From Caldilineaceae bacterium SB0661_bin_34 (GTDB taxonomy: Bacteria; Chloroflexota; Anaerolineae; Caldilineales; Caldilineaceae), in NCBI GenBank assembly GCA_009841145.1, contig VXMJ01000073.1, positions 1 to 64,000 of the forward strand: a stretch of 64,000 nucleotides of DNA. The letters are read 5' to 3'. The number at the start of each line of letters is the position of its first letter. The first letter of the stretch is position 1. The notes under the pieces were generated by a model that had not been told where the DNA came from, did not search any database, and was given only the letters and a program-made list of their open reading frames with translations. The position numbers and the translations under genes were made by a program. This document shows positions 43,311 through 56,693 of this stretch, piece after piece.

Positions 43311-43434
43311 AGCCCCCTTGTGGTAAGGATGATGCATTACCACACACATGAATCCGTTTAGCCAGCAAGGGGGCACGGATCACGCACCATCTGACTGGCC
43401 AAGGCGGACTCCGCCCGGATTCATATGTGTGGTA
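43311..43434. ncRNA. Structured intergenic segment, possible RNA or recombination site
   Basis: Three nested or adjacent inverted repeats lie within 124 bases: TACCACACACATGAATCCG (43338-43356) with CGGATTCATATGTGTGGTA (43416-43434), one mismatch; GCCCCCTTG (43312-43320) with CAAGGGGGC (43366-43374); and the hairpin GGCGG-ACT-CCGCC (43404-43416). The segment lies between the two tRNA-like sequences of the mobile element. It could be a structured RNA, a replication or recombination site, or a decayed small element. Confidence 0.35.
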
Positions 43435-43521
43435 GAGAAACCATACCACAGGTCCAAGGGGCTTGTCAATGTCGTAGAAACGACTGGTGTAAAGGGAATA
43501 TGTATAATAGTAAAAACAAAA

Positions 43522-43592
43522 CACTGGAGCGGACTTGAACCCACGATCCCTAGCCTGTAAAACTAGGTGGCTTACCACTTGCCTGTCCAGTA
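43522..43592 (-). tRNA. tRNA-like sequence, possibly tRNA-Val(TAC)-like
   Basis: On the minus strand TACTGGA pairs with TCCAGTG (7 bp). The D-arm is GGC-AAGTGGTAA-GCC. The anticodon arm CCTAGTTTTACAGGCTAGG folds with a T-G closing pair into a 7-base loop TTTACAG, placing TAC as anticodon. The T-arm GTGGGTTCAAGTCCGC lacks one base compared with a standard stem-loop, and CCA is not encoded. It may therefore be a degenerate tRNA. It resembles the other tRNA-like sequence 1 kb away in its T-loop. Confidence 0.45.
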
Positions 43593-43619
43593 TGTGTTAA
43601 AATATACAGTTGTCAATAA

Positions 43620-43916
43620 ATGACGGACGTGGAAATGTACAAGGTATTGTTGAATGACATTAGGGATGATTGCAAAAGGCAGTCCATGCAACTTGGTGTA
43701 ACACTGATTGACTACCTGTTCAAGAACGAAGCGATGTTGGACAAATTACATTTTCCCTTTGTCCATGATCAGTTTGAGAAACTGATGGAGGTTCTTCCCC
43801 GCAAGTACCTGAATGACATTCGTGAAATGCAAAGGTTGTACAGTGAGGAAGGATTCACATTGAGGGAAATCATGGACATGCCGATCCTGCCGATTCACAA
43901 GAAGTCGGTCGGATAG
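43620..43916 (+). CDS. Small helical protein, unknown
   Basis: A 98-aa soluble protein (MTDVEMYKVLLNDIRDDC start, then KRQSMQLGVTLIDYLFKN) predicted mostly helical with no signal, membrane helix or cysteine cluster. I recognise no domain. It is the first of three consecutive plus-strand small genes in the right half of the mobile element. A TATAAT at 43503-43508 could be its -10 box, though no matching -35 is clear. Confidence 0.5.
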   Translation: MTDVEMYKVLLNDIRDDCKRQSMQLGVTLIDYLFKNEAMLDKLHFPFVHDQFEKLMEVLPRKYLNDIREMQRLYSEEGFTLREIMDMPILPIHKKSVG

Positions 43917-44030
43917 GAAACAGGGAGGGTGCAGTGCTACAGAGAATAAACAGGAACGTGCTCAATGTAGCGGTTTGACGACGGTTGACAGCTGTGATAC
44001 GATGATGGTGTCTTGAAACACAAGAGGTGA

Positions 44031-44261
44031 ATGATGAACAGTGAACAGGTATACAGCGTCGAAGTAAAAGGTGGTAGGATCATACGTCTTACCAATCCGG
44101 ACAATCAAAATCAAATCACATATGGTTTGGATCAAGTGTCCAGCGTTGAAACCAGTGGCAAGGAACTTGTGCAAATCAGTTTCAAGGATGGAAAGACGTA
44201 TCATGTGTCAGGGGAAGATAGAGTAACATTTTGGTTGAACAAGAAGAAGAAAGAGAGGTAA
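44031..44261 (+). CDS. Small beta-rich protein, unknown
   Basis: A 76-aa protein alternating short strands (VYSVEVKGGRIIRLT, QITYGLDQVSSVE, LVQISFKDGKTYHV) and ending with a basic KKKKER tail. This looks like a small beta-barrel or PH-like fold; no family recognised. AAGAGGTG lies just before the start. It ends 4 bases before the next gene, so the two are co-transcribed. Confidence 0.55.
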   Translation: MMNSEQVYSVEVKGGRIIRLTNPDNQNQITYGLDQVSSVETSGKELVQISFKDGKTYHVSGEDRVTFWLNKKKKER

Positions 44262-44265
44262 AGCA

Positions 44266-44631
44266 GTGGCAATTCAACCTGTCAAGAATGGTAAACGGCA
44301 TCAATGTTCTGTACAGAAAAAGCCTTCCAGTGTTACAAGGGAGGAGTTTGATGAACTTACAAGTACTGTTTACAGTGTGGCGCGTATTGCTGTTGACAAC
44401 AGGCATATGATTAATGGTGTACAAAATGCTTTGGTGGCATTGGACGAAGAAGATGCTCGATTGAAACAAAAGATGTTTGAGATCGATCAAGGCATGGAAA
44501 ACAATCGGAGGATTATCAAGGAGGCGATTAAAAGTATCGGTGATCGAATGAGTGAAAGCGAACAACTTGTAGGTGAATTGGTTGAACGCTTGGGTATCAA
44601 GGATGTATCACTTGATGAGCAACAACCATGA
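44266..44631 (+). CDS. Coiled-coil protein, unknown
   Basis: A 121-aa protein. A basic N-terminus (KNGKRHQCSVQKKPSSV) is followed by a long heptad-like helix from about residue 25 to 115, with stretches such as NALVALDEEDARLKQKMFEI and MSESEQLVGELVERLGI. It is probably an oligomeric coiled coil. The start is GTG at 44266, 4 bases after the preceding gene, with AGAGAGG upstream. A strong terminator follows at 44657, closing the element's small-gene operon. Confidence 0.55.
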   Translation: MAIQPVKNGKRHQCSVQKKPSSVTREEFDELTSTVYSVARIAVDNRHMINGVQNALVALDEEDARLKQKMFEIDQGMENNRRIIKEAIKSIGDRMSESEQLVGELVERLGIKDVSLDEQQP

Positions 44632-44656
44632 GCACACTAAGCCAGAAGCATACAGA

Positions 44657-44679
44657 CAGGCCCCACACGGGGCCTGTTT
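44657..44679 (+). terminator. Rho-independent terminator
   Basis: CAGGCCCC (44657-44664), loop ACAC, GGGGCCTG (44669-44676), then TTT. Perfect 8-bp GC-rich stem 25 bases after the coiled-coil gene. Confidence 0.8.
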
Positions 44680-44824
44680 GCTTCATGGCTACTTTGAGGC
44701 TAGGACATGCAACAACGCCCGCATTTGGACTGCAAGGAGCCTTTAGCCCCTATCTTGTACCTGCCCATTCTGTGTCGTGACATCCAGCCCAATGTGGACA
44801 TCCGGCAAGAGCGGATTTCGGTCG

Positions 44825-44957
44825 CAGCTCTCGGCGGCCGAAGAAGGGCGCGTAGCGTGCCTAGTAGGCCCGCAGCCGTCCGCGCACCGAGGCGATGTCG
44901 GCGCGGCTCAGGGAGACGTCGGGCAGGGACACGGGGGTGGTGGCCAGGGTCATGGCG
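44825..44957 (-). pseudogene. IS701-like transposase N-terminal remnant
   Basis: The minus strand reads VSLSRADIASVRGRLRAY, stop, ARYAPFFGRRE, the N-terminal block of many IS701-family transposases. An in-frame stop and loss of everything downstream make it dead. It is a different member from the truncated one at 11796-12867. The 3.85-kb element lies immediately beside it. The surrounding 44774-45119 holds nothing else I can support. Confidence 0.55.
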
Positions 44958-45128
44958 AGGTGGGGACTGAGGGAATCCAAACACCGGGATTCTACCTCTC
45001 AATGTTTCGTTGCACTACTAGGATCCATAGGACCAACTAAACACCGATCCTGCGCACCATCGTGGTTGCCAATGTCATCCGAAACCTATTTTTCCGCAGC
45101 ATCTAGGGTCAAAATAGGAGTTCAATGC

Positions 45129-46201
45129 GGCACTGTTTCAATCTCGTTGATTTTGGTTGCAGGCTGTTATATGCCTATTTTCTGTACCAGTGGGTTCCGT
45201 GTGTCGCTTCAGGCCATACTGCGGGCTATCAGGCGCACGAAGCCCCTGCCTCGGTCTTCAGTCCCGGTGTCAGGCGGGTCCAGGGCTTGAAGCTGCCAAA
45301 CCAACTCTCCAACCGGGTGGTGGAGGCGGGCACCTTGGGGTTCCCTTGGCTGCATACCAAGTTGTGCCGGCGTTCCAAGAGGTGCCACAACTGCTTCTGC
45401 ACCTCCTGCTGCAGACCTACACAGCCCTGCATCACCGCCCCCTAGAGTGCCAGCAGGACTGGTCCCGCCTCCAGCGGTCGTTCTCGGGCCGGGCGTTGCA
45501 GGATCGGCAGCAGGACCCGGTCCAGGTGGGGCAGGTCGTCTTCGTCGATACCCCGGATATGCCGTCTCACGGTGCGCTGCATGTGCACGGCGCACTGTTG
45601 CCGGTCCAGATCCGCTGTCTCCAGAGCCGGGCGTAGACCGGGTCGTCGTCGGTCGTAGCTCCCTGTATCTTGCGCGCGGCCAGGAACGTGAACTGTCGAA
45701 GCCGGGACCACTCAGGCGCAGGTCCAGCCGTTCGCCCTTGGGGTCCAGGACCACCGCCATCGGGCGCTTGACGCCCTCGATGAACAGCCAGGTCTCGTCC
45801 ACCTTGACCGAGGTGGGATAGATCCCGGAAACTGACACAGTGCCCGTACAGGTCGGTCACCAGAGCCCGGAAAGTCTGCGGCTGTTGGCGGAAGGTTACG
45901 TCGGGCGGCAGGGACGAGGCGCTACCCAGGTAGGCCTTGTACGGCCAGCGCTGGACGCACAGGCGGCCGAGGACGACCAGATCGCGGGCATAGGTGCCGT
46001 TGCGCCGCCAGGCACAGGCCCCGTAATGACGGCAGGTGCCCGGGTCGTCGGGCAATGCACGTTGGCGTTCGGGATGGGCAGGCGCTAGGATGAAGTCCTC
46101 CACACCGAGGGGCCCTCTTTGGTTGTCACGACAACACTATTGTAGGGAGCCCTCATCGTGTGCGCGTCCAGAACCAACATCAACGAGATTGAAACAGTGC
46201 C
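45129..46201 (-). mobile_element. IS with GGCACTGTTTCA ends, transposase decayed (copy 1)
   Basis: GGCACTGTTTCAATCTCGTT starts at 45129 and its reverse complement ends at 46201. The nonamer GTTCAATGC flanks both sides (45120-45128, 46202-46210), a perfect target duplication. The minus strand carries a broken DDE transposase: a decayed zinc-ribbon-like CRHYGACAWRRNGTYARDLV, then SVKVDETWLFIEGVKRPMAV, and in another frame TRLESWFGSFKPWTRLTPGL with LKTEAG. The ends resemble IS6-family ends (GGCACTGTTGCA) and target duplications of about 8 bp fit that family, but assignment is uncertain. Frameshifts and stops make it inactive. Confidence 0.8.
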
Positions 46202-46273
46202 GTTCAATGCCCGTCTGCAATGCAAAGGCCTGTGATAAAATTACAGTACTGACTGTTTTTATGGGGATGTTAG

Positions 46274-46813
46274 ATGTTGGCTTCACTGTGGCAATTCCTA
46301 ACTGACAACAGTCTATTTCTATTAGCAATTTATGCTTTTGCGTGGCTGATACGAACCAATATCACAGCGCAAAGAAAATATGAAGAAACTGTCCGGGACA
46401 AGAGACTAGAAACATACGAAGACATACTACATCCATTCATTACTGTCCTAACCACAGCATCGGGAAGCGATAAAGAAAAAGCCCAAAGCCAACAAAAAGC
46501 CTTGGCACGAATCAAGTCGCAGAAATATCGTGAACTCGCATTCAAACTGACCTTCATTGGTTCTGACAAAACGGTGAGGGCATTTAACCGCCTTTGGTGG
46601 CATTTCTATGCGCTAGACGAGAATCCAGAACTTGATGCCGAAATAGGACTGCGACGTTTGGGAGATCTGCTCTTGAATATTCGCCGCGATCTCGGTAGTA
46701 GATCAACATCTCTAGATAGTATGGAAATGCTGGCTTGGATGCTCACTGATTATCAGCTGCCGCGTTTCTGGTGGATACCCGGCAGGAAGTATTTCTGGTG
46801 GATGTCCGACTGA
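46274..46813 (+). CDS. Single-helix membrane protein, unknown
   Basis: A 179-aa protein from ATG 46274 with an N-terminal membrane helix (LFLLAIYAFAWLI), then a charged helical region (QRKYEETVRDKRLETYEDIL, then a KEKAQSQQKALARIKSQKYR stretch) and a Trp-rich C-terminus (FWWIPGRKYFWWM). No domain recognised. It lies alone between two IS copies. The general plan (short anchor plus helical cytoplasmic region of ~150 aa) is seen in many uncharacterised accessory proteins near defence genes, but the sequence gives no function. Confidence 0.55.
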   Translation: MLASLWQFLTDNSLFLLAIYAFAWLIRTNITAQRKYEETVRDKRLETYEDILHPFITVLTTASGSDKEKAQSQQKALARIKSQKYRELAFKLTFIGSDKTVRAFNRLWWHFYALDENPELDAEIGLRRLGDLLLNIRRDLGSRSTSLDSMEMLAWMLTDYQLPRFWWIPGRKYFWWMSD

Positions 46814-47046
46814 GATAATGGAATCGAATGATGGATTGGGTAAACACTAAGAATCCACGCTCAATAGAAAAATCTGGAATGAATTCTGGGATCCGATCAA
46901 CTTCAGGCTGAATTGCTAAACTAAACTCGAGATCAGAGGTCATGAGTGCGGTGTCCAATACCAGGCCAATGACCGCGCTGCGCCAGAATTCGATACGGGT
47001 CAGGCAACAGGACGACTTGGTAAGCCCGGTTTTTCGCGGGGCTCAA

Positions 47047-47072
47047 AGCTGGACTTTGTACAAAGTCCAGCT
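47047..47072. repeat. 26-bp palindrome made of two IS-end motifs head to head
   Basis: AGCTGGACTTTGTACAAAGT then CCAGCT: the TTGTACAAAGTCCAG motif of copies 1 and 2 (5471, 12936) occurs here on both strands, sharing the central TGTACA. It may be the abutted ends of a circularised or tandem IS, or the scar left after excision. Confidence 0.55.
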
Positions 47073-47094
47073 GAGGGGATTACCGGCACTGTTT

Positions 47095-47639
47095 CACTTT
47101 CGTTGAAAACGGTTCAGGCCCGGAACAAGACGAGAGGCCCTGTACCCTTGGTTTGACGTCAATCAACCAAGCAAGGATCTCTCACCATGTCTTTCACGGT
47201 AGTCCCTGAAGAGCCCGCGCGTCAACTCGCGGATCCCGGTTCGCCCGAGGCGTGTCCCCATTGCGGCCGGCGCACCTTTTGGCGCAACGGCTGCTACGAG
47301 CGCCATCTGCTGCTGCTGGTCTGCTGCGAGTGGGCCCACCAGGGCGTGGTCCGGCTGTCGCCGCCCGTGTTGGCCCTGGTGGAGCATGTCATGGACCGCT
47401 GGAACGACCTCGTCCGCTGTGTGCGCGACCCCGCCATCCCCTCCAGCACGAACGGCTGGTTTGGACGCTTCAAGCCCCGGGCGCGGCTGGCCCGCGGCCT
47501 GAAGACACCGCAGGGCGCACAGGCCTTCCTGCACCTGCTGGCCGGAAACCTGGCTTGAAACCGGCCGGCCCACCAGGACCGGGCCCAAGGAGCCGTTCAT
47601 GTCCAACTGAACCGTTTTCAACGAAAGTGAAACAGTGCC
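47095..47639 (+). mobile_element. Internally deleted IS, MITE-like (copy 2)
   Basis: GGCACTGTTTCACTTTCGTT at 47095 and its reverse complement ending at 47639 are flanked by GGATTACC on both sides (47087-47094, 47640-47647). The inside reads as a 123-aa frame from 47187: the transposase N-terminal zinc site CPHCGRRTFWRNGCYERH is joined in frame to the C-terminal end WFGRFKPRARLARGLKT. The catalytic centre is deleted, giving a short non-autonomous derivative. Confidence 0.85.
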
Positions 47640-47714
47640 GGATTACCAAGATAACTCTACAAATGGCGCTGGTTTAGGTAGACTCATCTCATCATTCAAC
47701 GACGGGGGTGGGTC

Positions 47715-48646
47715 ATGGCCGACAAGGGGTTGAGCCTCATCGAATTGATGGAGTTGTTTCCCGATGAAGAGACCGCCCGCGCCTGGTTCGAGTAGATTCG
47801 CTGGCCCGCAGGTCGCATGTGCGCCCACTGTGGCAGTGAGCGAACCCGCACCGTACCAACGCCAAGCCAATGCCCTACTGGTGCACTGACTGCCGCTCCT
47901 ACTTCAGCGTCAAGGTTGGAACAGTCATGCAGGCATCCAAAATACCGCTCTGCCAATGGGCCATCGCCTTCTACCAGATGACCACGAATCTGAAAGGTGT
48001 CAGCAGCCTGAAGCTGCATCAGGACCTGGGCATTTCCCAGACTTCCGCCTGGTTCATGGGGCATCGCATCCGGTAGGCGATGCAGGGCGACGATCCCGTG
48101 TTCTCCGGACCGAGCGAGGCCGATGATACCTATGTCGGCGGCAAGGAAGCCAACAAGCACGCATCCAAGAAACAGAAGCAGGGTCGCGACTCCGTGGGCA
48201 AGGCTCCGACAGCCGGTGTCAAGGACCGCCGGACAGGCTAGGTGGCCGCGGATGCCGTGGCCAAGGTGGATGGTGAAGCGGTCCACCGGTTTATCCCATC
48301 AGCGCACAGAATTGATGGCGATGGTCTACACCGATGAAGCGACCGTCTATGCCGGCATGAGAGTGTGGCTCACAGCGTTGGGGAATTCGTACGGGACATG
48401 GTATACACAAACGGCTTGGAGTCGTTCTGGTCCATGCTCAAACGTGACTACGTGGGGGTCTATCTTCAGATGTTCCACAAGCACCTGAATCGGTACGTCA
48501 CTAAGTTCGCGGGTCGCCACAACGTCCGTAGGCAGGATACGCCGACGCAGATGTCCGATCTGGTGCGCGGTGGCATCGGCACGTGGTTATGGTATGCGGA
48601 CCTGATCGCCAATCCCGTCATGACCGCTCCGACCCGCTGTTCCTGA
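47715..48646 (+). pseudogene. IS1595-family transposase, multiply interrupted
   Basis: Frames in order: MADKGLSLIELMELFPDEET with AGRMCAHCGSERT (zinc ribbon), YWCTDCRSYFSVKVGTVMQA, LHQDLGISQTSAWFMGHRIR, DDTYVGGKEANKH (first Asp region), and GLESFWSMLKRDYVGVY with FAGRHNVR. Stops at ~47794, 48076 and 48241 and a frame change near 48260 make it dead. It lies directly upstream of the type I restriction operon; hsdM starts 131 bases later. Confidence 0.85.
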
Positions 48647-48776
48647 TCAAGGTGATTGGTGCAATATTGCTTTGCGTCGCGGTTACAGCGATCCCGCATA
48701 ACGCCATAGACGTCGAGTGACCCGTGGCTTGGCTACAATTGCCGTACGTGCCCTGCTGTGGGAGGGTAATTCAACA

Positions 48777-50341
<1,565 letters not shown>

Positions 50342-50345
<4 letters not shown>

Positions 50346-50761
50346 AACTCGACTACTCATCCTTGGAAAACGCCTTCGCTCAGCTCCAGAGGAGCTTCGA
50401 CTATCTGCACGGCGACCTTGCCCGTATGGACCCCGATCTTCGAGAGCAGTTTCGAGCTGCTACCATCCAGGCATTCGAGTTCACCTACGAGCTGGCAGTC
50501 AAGATGATCCAGAGGCAACTGGCCCAGATTGCCGCCAATCCCGACGCCTTGCGGATGATGGACTTCGCTGACCAAATGCGCGACGCGGCCGATGCCGGGA
50601 TCATTCGTGAGGCTCTATCCTACGTCCGTTACCGGGAGCTAAGGAACAAGACATCCCACACGTACGATGTAGATCGGGCCGAGGAGACGGTCCTAATGAT
50701 TGACGAGTTCTTGCGCGACATGCGTTTTCTGCTTCAAGAGCTCTCGAAGCGCAACCCGTGA
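50342..50761 (+). CDS. HEPN (HI0074-type) protein inside the type I operon
   Basis: A 139-aa helical protein of the HI0074/nucleotidyltransferase-substrate-binding family. Landmarks are [18 protein letters not shown] and, in the last helices, [12 protein letters not shown], which contains the HEPN catalytic pattern R-N-K-T-S-H (Rx4H). HEPN proteins of HEPN/MNT pairs are ribonuclease toxins restrained by nucleotidyl transfer from the MNT antitoxin. The start GTG 50342 overlaps hsdM's stop, and its own stop overlaps the next start, again as GTGA. The MNT partner is the N-terminal domain of the next protein. An earlier start at 50249 would lie within hsdM and is rejected. Confidence 0.85.
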
Positions 50762-52371
50762 CTCCGATTGACATCCGACCCGTGGATCTGGAAACGGTTC
50801 GGCGCATTCTGCGCGAACATGTGTCCACACTGGAGGTACGCGCCTTTGGCTCGCGGGTCGACTGGAACGCGCGGGAGACCTCCGATCTCGACCTGGTGCT
50901 GATGACGGACGAACCCCTGACTGTATCGCAAATGGCGGATCTGCGAGCCGCCTTCACGAGTGCCGCCCTGCCGTTTCGCGTAGACATTTTGGATTGGGCG
51001 AGCACGTCGGAGGCTTTTCAGAGAGTCGTCGAGGCAGAATACGCAGTGCTGGTTGATGGCAGCGGCGGTCATCACGGAGATGCATGGCCTGTCCGGTCAA
51101 TTCAAGACATGTGTTTGCGGGTGACAAGTGGAGGGACACCAAGCCGACGTCGGCCGTCGTTCTACGAGGATGGCCGCTGGCCTTGGCTCAAAACGCAGGA
51201 GTTGCGGGATGGATGGCTCGATGATTCTGAAGAGCACATAACGGATGACGCTGTTGCCTCGTCGTCGGCTAAAGTGCTGCCGGAGAACACCGTCCTGATG
51301 GCGATGTACGGTGCGACAGTCGGCCGGCTTGGCATCTTGCGGCGTCCGATGACGTGCAACCAAGCCTGCTGTGCGATGATTGTCGATCCCGAGTGCGCGG
51401 ACTACCGCTACTTGTTCTATCAACTCCTACACGCCCGGCCGCAGATAAGAAACCTCGCGACGGGTGCGGCACAGCAGAACCTCAGTGGCCGATTGATCAA
51501 GTCCCTGAAGTTCCCCTTTCCGCCCCTCCCTGAGCAGCGGTGGATCGCCCACATCCTAGGCGCGCTGGACGACAAGATTGAGTTGAACCGGCAGATGAAC
51601 AAGACGCTGGAGGCCATGGCCCGCGCCATCTTCAAGGACTGGTTTGTGGACTTCGGCCCCGTCCGCGCCAAGCTGGCGGGCCGCGTACCCTACCTGCCAC
51701 CGAAGCTGTGGAACCTGTTCCCCAACCGCCTGGTGGACTCCGAGTTGGGCGAAATACCTGTAGGATGGGAGGTGAAGGCACTGGGGGAGGTGATCGATGT
51801 CGTTGGAGGAACAACGCCAAGTACCAAAAGAGCAGATTATTGGGAGGGTGGAACACATTGTTGGGCTACACCCAAAGACCTATCCGCCCTGCGCTCGCCA
51901 GTCATTTTTGACACCGAACGGAAGATCACAGATTCTGGATTAGCAAAGATTCCTTCTGGTCTTTTGCCTGCAGGAACATTGTTGCTGTCATCGCGGGCTC
52001 CAATCGGTTACTTGGCAATCTGCCAGATGTCGACAGCAATTAATCAGGGGTTTATCGCAATTCTACCCAGGAAGACCATTTCCAATTACTTCATGCTGAA
52101 CTGGAGCCAAGTATTCCACGACGAAATCGCGAATCACGCCAACGGTTCCACTTTCCTTGAAATCAGTAAGAGCAACTTTCGAAAAATTAGGCTTGTTATA
52201 TCGCATGAACAGGTGCTGGCGCATTTTGACGCCCGTGTTCAATTGCTTTATGAGAGAATCGCGAGCAATGAACGCGAGTCCCGCGCTTTGGCAACCTTAC
52301 GGGATGCGCTACTGCCAAAGCTGGTGTCGGGAGGTGTGAGGTTGACGCGGACTGAAGGCAATGGGGGCTGA
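50758..52371 (+). CDS. MNT nucleotidyltransferase fused to type I specificity subunit HsdS
   Basis: A 537-aa fusion. Residues 1-100 are an HI0073-type minimal nucleotidyltransferase: FGSRVDW with Gly31-Ser32 and Asp43-Leu-Asp45 (GSx10DxD), then LPFRVDILDWASTSEAFQ. After a short Gly/His linker, HsdS begins at ~109. It has two target-recognition domains, the first starting IQDMCLRVTSGGTP and the second at GWEVKALGEVIDVVGGTTPS. The conserved helices are KFPFPPLPEQRWIAHILGAL and the RDALLPKLVSG end. The start is GTG 50758, overlapping the HEPN stop. The frame shows no break at the junction. HsdS would direct DNA recognition for both methylation and cutting. The fusion suggests the antitoxin domain is tethered to the restriction complex. 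Confidence 0.88.
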   Translation: MTPIDIRPVDLETVRRILREHVSTLEVRAFGSRVDWNARETSDLDLVLMTDEPLTVSQMADLRAAFTSAALPFRVDILDWASTSEAFQRVVEAEYAVLVDGSGGHHGDAWPVRSIQDMCLRVTSGGTPSRRRPSFYEDGRWPWLKTQELRDGWLDDSEEHITDDAVASSSAKVLPENTVLMAMYGATVGRLGILRRPMTCNQACCAMIVDPECADYRYLFYQLLHARPQIRNLATGAAQQNLSGRLIKSLKFPFPPLPEQRWIAHILGALDDKIELNRQMNKTLEAMARAIFKDWFVDFGPVRAKLAGRVPYLPPKLWNLFPNRLVDSELGEIPVGWEVKALGEVIDVVGGTTPSTKRADYWEGGTHCWATPKDLSALRSPVIFDTERKITDSGLAKIPSGLLPAGTLLLSSRAPIGYLAICQMSTAINQGFIAILPRKTISNYFMLNWSQVFHDEIANHANGSTFLEISKSNFRKIRLVISHEQVLAHFDARVQLLYERIASNERESRALATLRDALLPKLVSGGVRLTRTEGNGG

Positions 52372-52386
52372 GCATGCTGAATCAAA

Positions 52387-52969
52387 GGCACTGTTTCACT
52401 TTCGTTGAAAACGGTTCAGGCCTGGAACAAGACGAGAAGCCCTGTACCCTTGGTTTGATGTCATTCAACTCAAACAAGGACCTCCCGCCATGTCTTTCAC
52501 GGTAGTCCCTGAAGATACCGCACGTCAACTCGCGGACCCCGGTCCGCCGGAGGCGTGTCCCCATGGCGGCCGGCGCACCTTTTGGCGCAACGGCTGCTAT
52601 GAGCGCCATCTGCTACTGCTGAGTCCCTGCCAGAGCTACGGGCGCACCCATTCGCGCCCGCTGGAGGGGGTGACCCGCCAGCAGCGCACGCGGTCCTGGC
52701 AGGCAATCCTGATGCGCCTGTATTTGCTGGGCGTCAGCCTGCGCACGACCGCGGCCAGCCTGGAGGTTCTGGGCTGCTTCGTGAGCCTCGCCAGCCTGTG
52801 GCGGGACCTGCAGCGGTTGCAGGCGGAGGCCCTCTGGGACTCGGCGGCGAAGTTGCCCGGGGTGGTCCTGGTTGGCCGGCTTCAAGCTAGGTGGCCGGCC
52901 AACCAGGACCGGGCCAAAGGAGCTGTTCATGTCCAACTGAACCGTTTTCAACGAAAGTGAAACAGTGCC
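52387..52969 (+). mobile_element. Internally deleted IS between hsdS and hsdR (copy 3)
   Basis: GGCACTGTTTCACTTTCGTT at 52387, its complement ending at 52969, and the octamer GAATCAAA on both sides (52379-52386, 52970-52977). It encodes the transposase N-terminus (first ~110 aa from 52490, including RRTFWRNGCYERHLLLL and LYLLGVSLRTTAASLEVLGC), with one zinc-site cysteine changed (CPHGG for CPHCG). The catalytic and C-terminal parts are missing. The last ~80 bases match copy 2 almost exactly. Its insertion separates hsdR from the other subunits and may affect hsdR expression. Confidence 0.85.
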
Positions 52970-52977
52970 GAATCAAA

Positions 52978-53293
52978 GTCCAACCATAAGTTTGAGTCCC
53001 GTCTTGCTGCGGTGGGCGCGGATTCGGGTCGGTTTCGAATACAACCAGATGGTGGCAGAGCTCAAGGTCAAACCAGCGACCGTTGAGGTGAAGGACGAGT
53101 GTGCGAGTGTGGCGGACGGTTGGTTGGCCGCATATGCCGCAGTATATGGTTTCGTCACCAATGAGGTGCCAGGACCAACTGCGCAAAGGCGAGTGTCCCT
53201 ACCCGATTTGTGCAGTTAGTTCCACACGGAATTTTGCAATACCGTTGACTTGCTTTGGGGTTTGGACGTGAAGTTCGATTTGAGGTCGTTCCG
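52978..53293. other. Short interval upstream of hsdR
   Basis: About 315 bases between IS copy 3 and hsdR. The minus strand contains YCGICGQPTVRHTRTLVLHL followed by NGRWFDLEL, reminiscent of the first half of a YgiT-type zinc-finger antitoxin, but the second CxxC is absent and no complete gene results. A promoter for hsdR would be expected here now that the IS has cut it from the upstream operon. Confidence 0.3.
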
Positions 53294-56464
<3,171 letters not shown>

Positions 56465-56693
56465 GGAATGGCACCAACTGCAAACCTGTTACGCCGGGAT
56501 GGTGTTGGGGGCATTGCAACGCCTTGTGAGGTTCGGCACACCAGTGCCGCAGGTCAAGTTATCTTGGCATTCCTTCTTGCTCATCTCAAAAAACCGTTCA
56601 TACCATTGATTGGAGAACCAGCCGGAGAAAGCAAGTTGGCCCTTCAGGGAACTGACTGATTGATGTAGTAATTTCACCGAGAGGCATGGTAAT

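Larger units (their letters stand above)
40915..44765. mobile_element. 3.85-kb cargo element with terminal inverted repeats and 8-bp target duplication
   Basis: GGCAGGTACAAGATAGGGGC begins at 40915, and its reverse complement ends at 44765; the similarity continues to about 28 bases with one mismatch. Directly outside the repeats is the same octamer CATTCTGT (40907-40914 and 44766-44773), a clean target-site duplication. The interior is visibly AT-richer than the flanks. It contains a membrane protein gene, a truncated exonuclease fused to an IS1595-family transposase fragment, two tRNA-like sequences, a Thr/Pro-rich membrane-anchored protein and three small genes. The 8-bp duplication and the internal fragment both fit the IS1595 family. 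No complete transposase remains, so it is non-autonomous now. Confidence 0.85.

Noticed and set aside
52887-53186. Possible YgiT-type zinc-finger antitoxin on the minus strand
   Set aside because: Only one CxxCG site and part of the LNGR-like segment are present; the second CxxC is missing and part of the frame overlaps an IS end.
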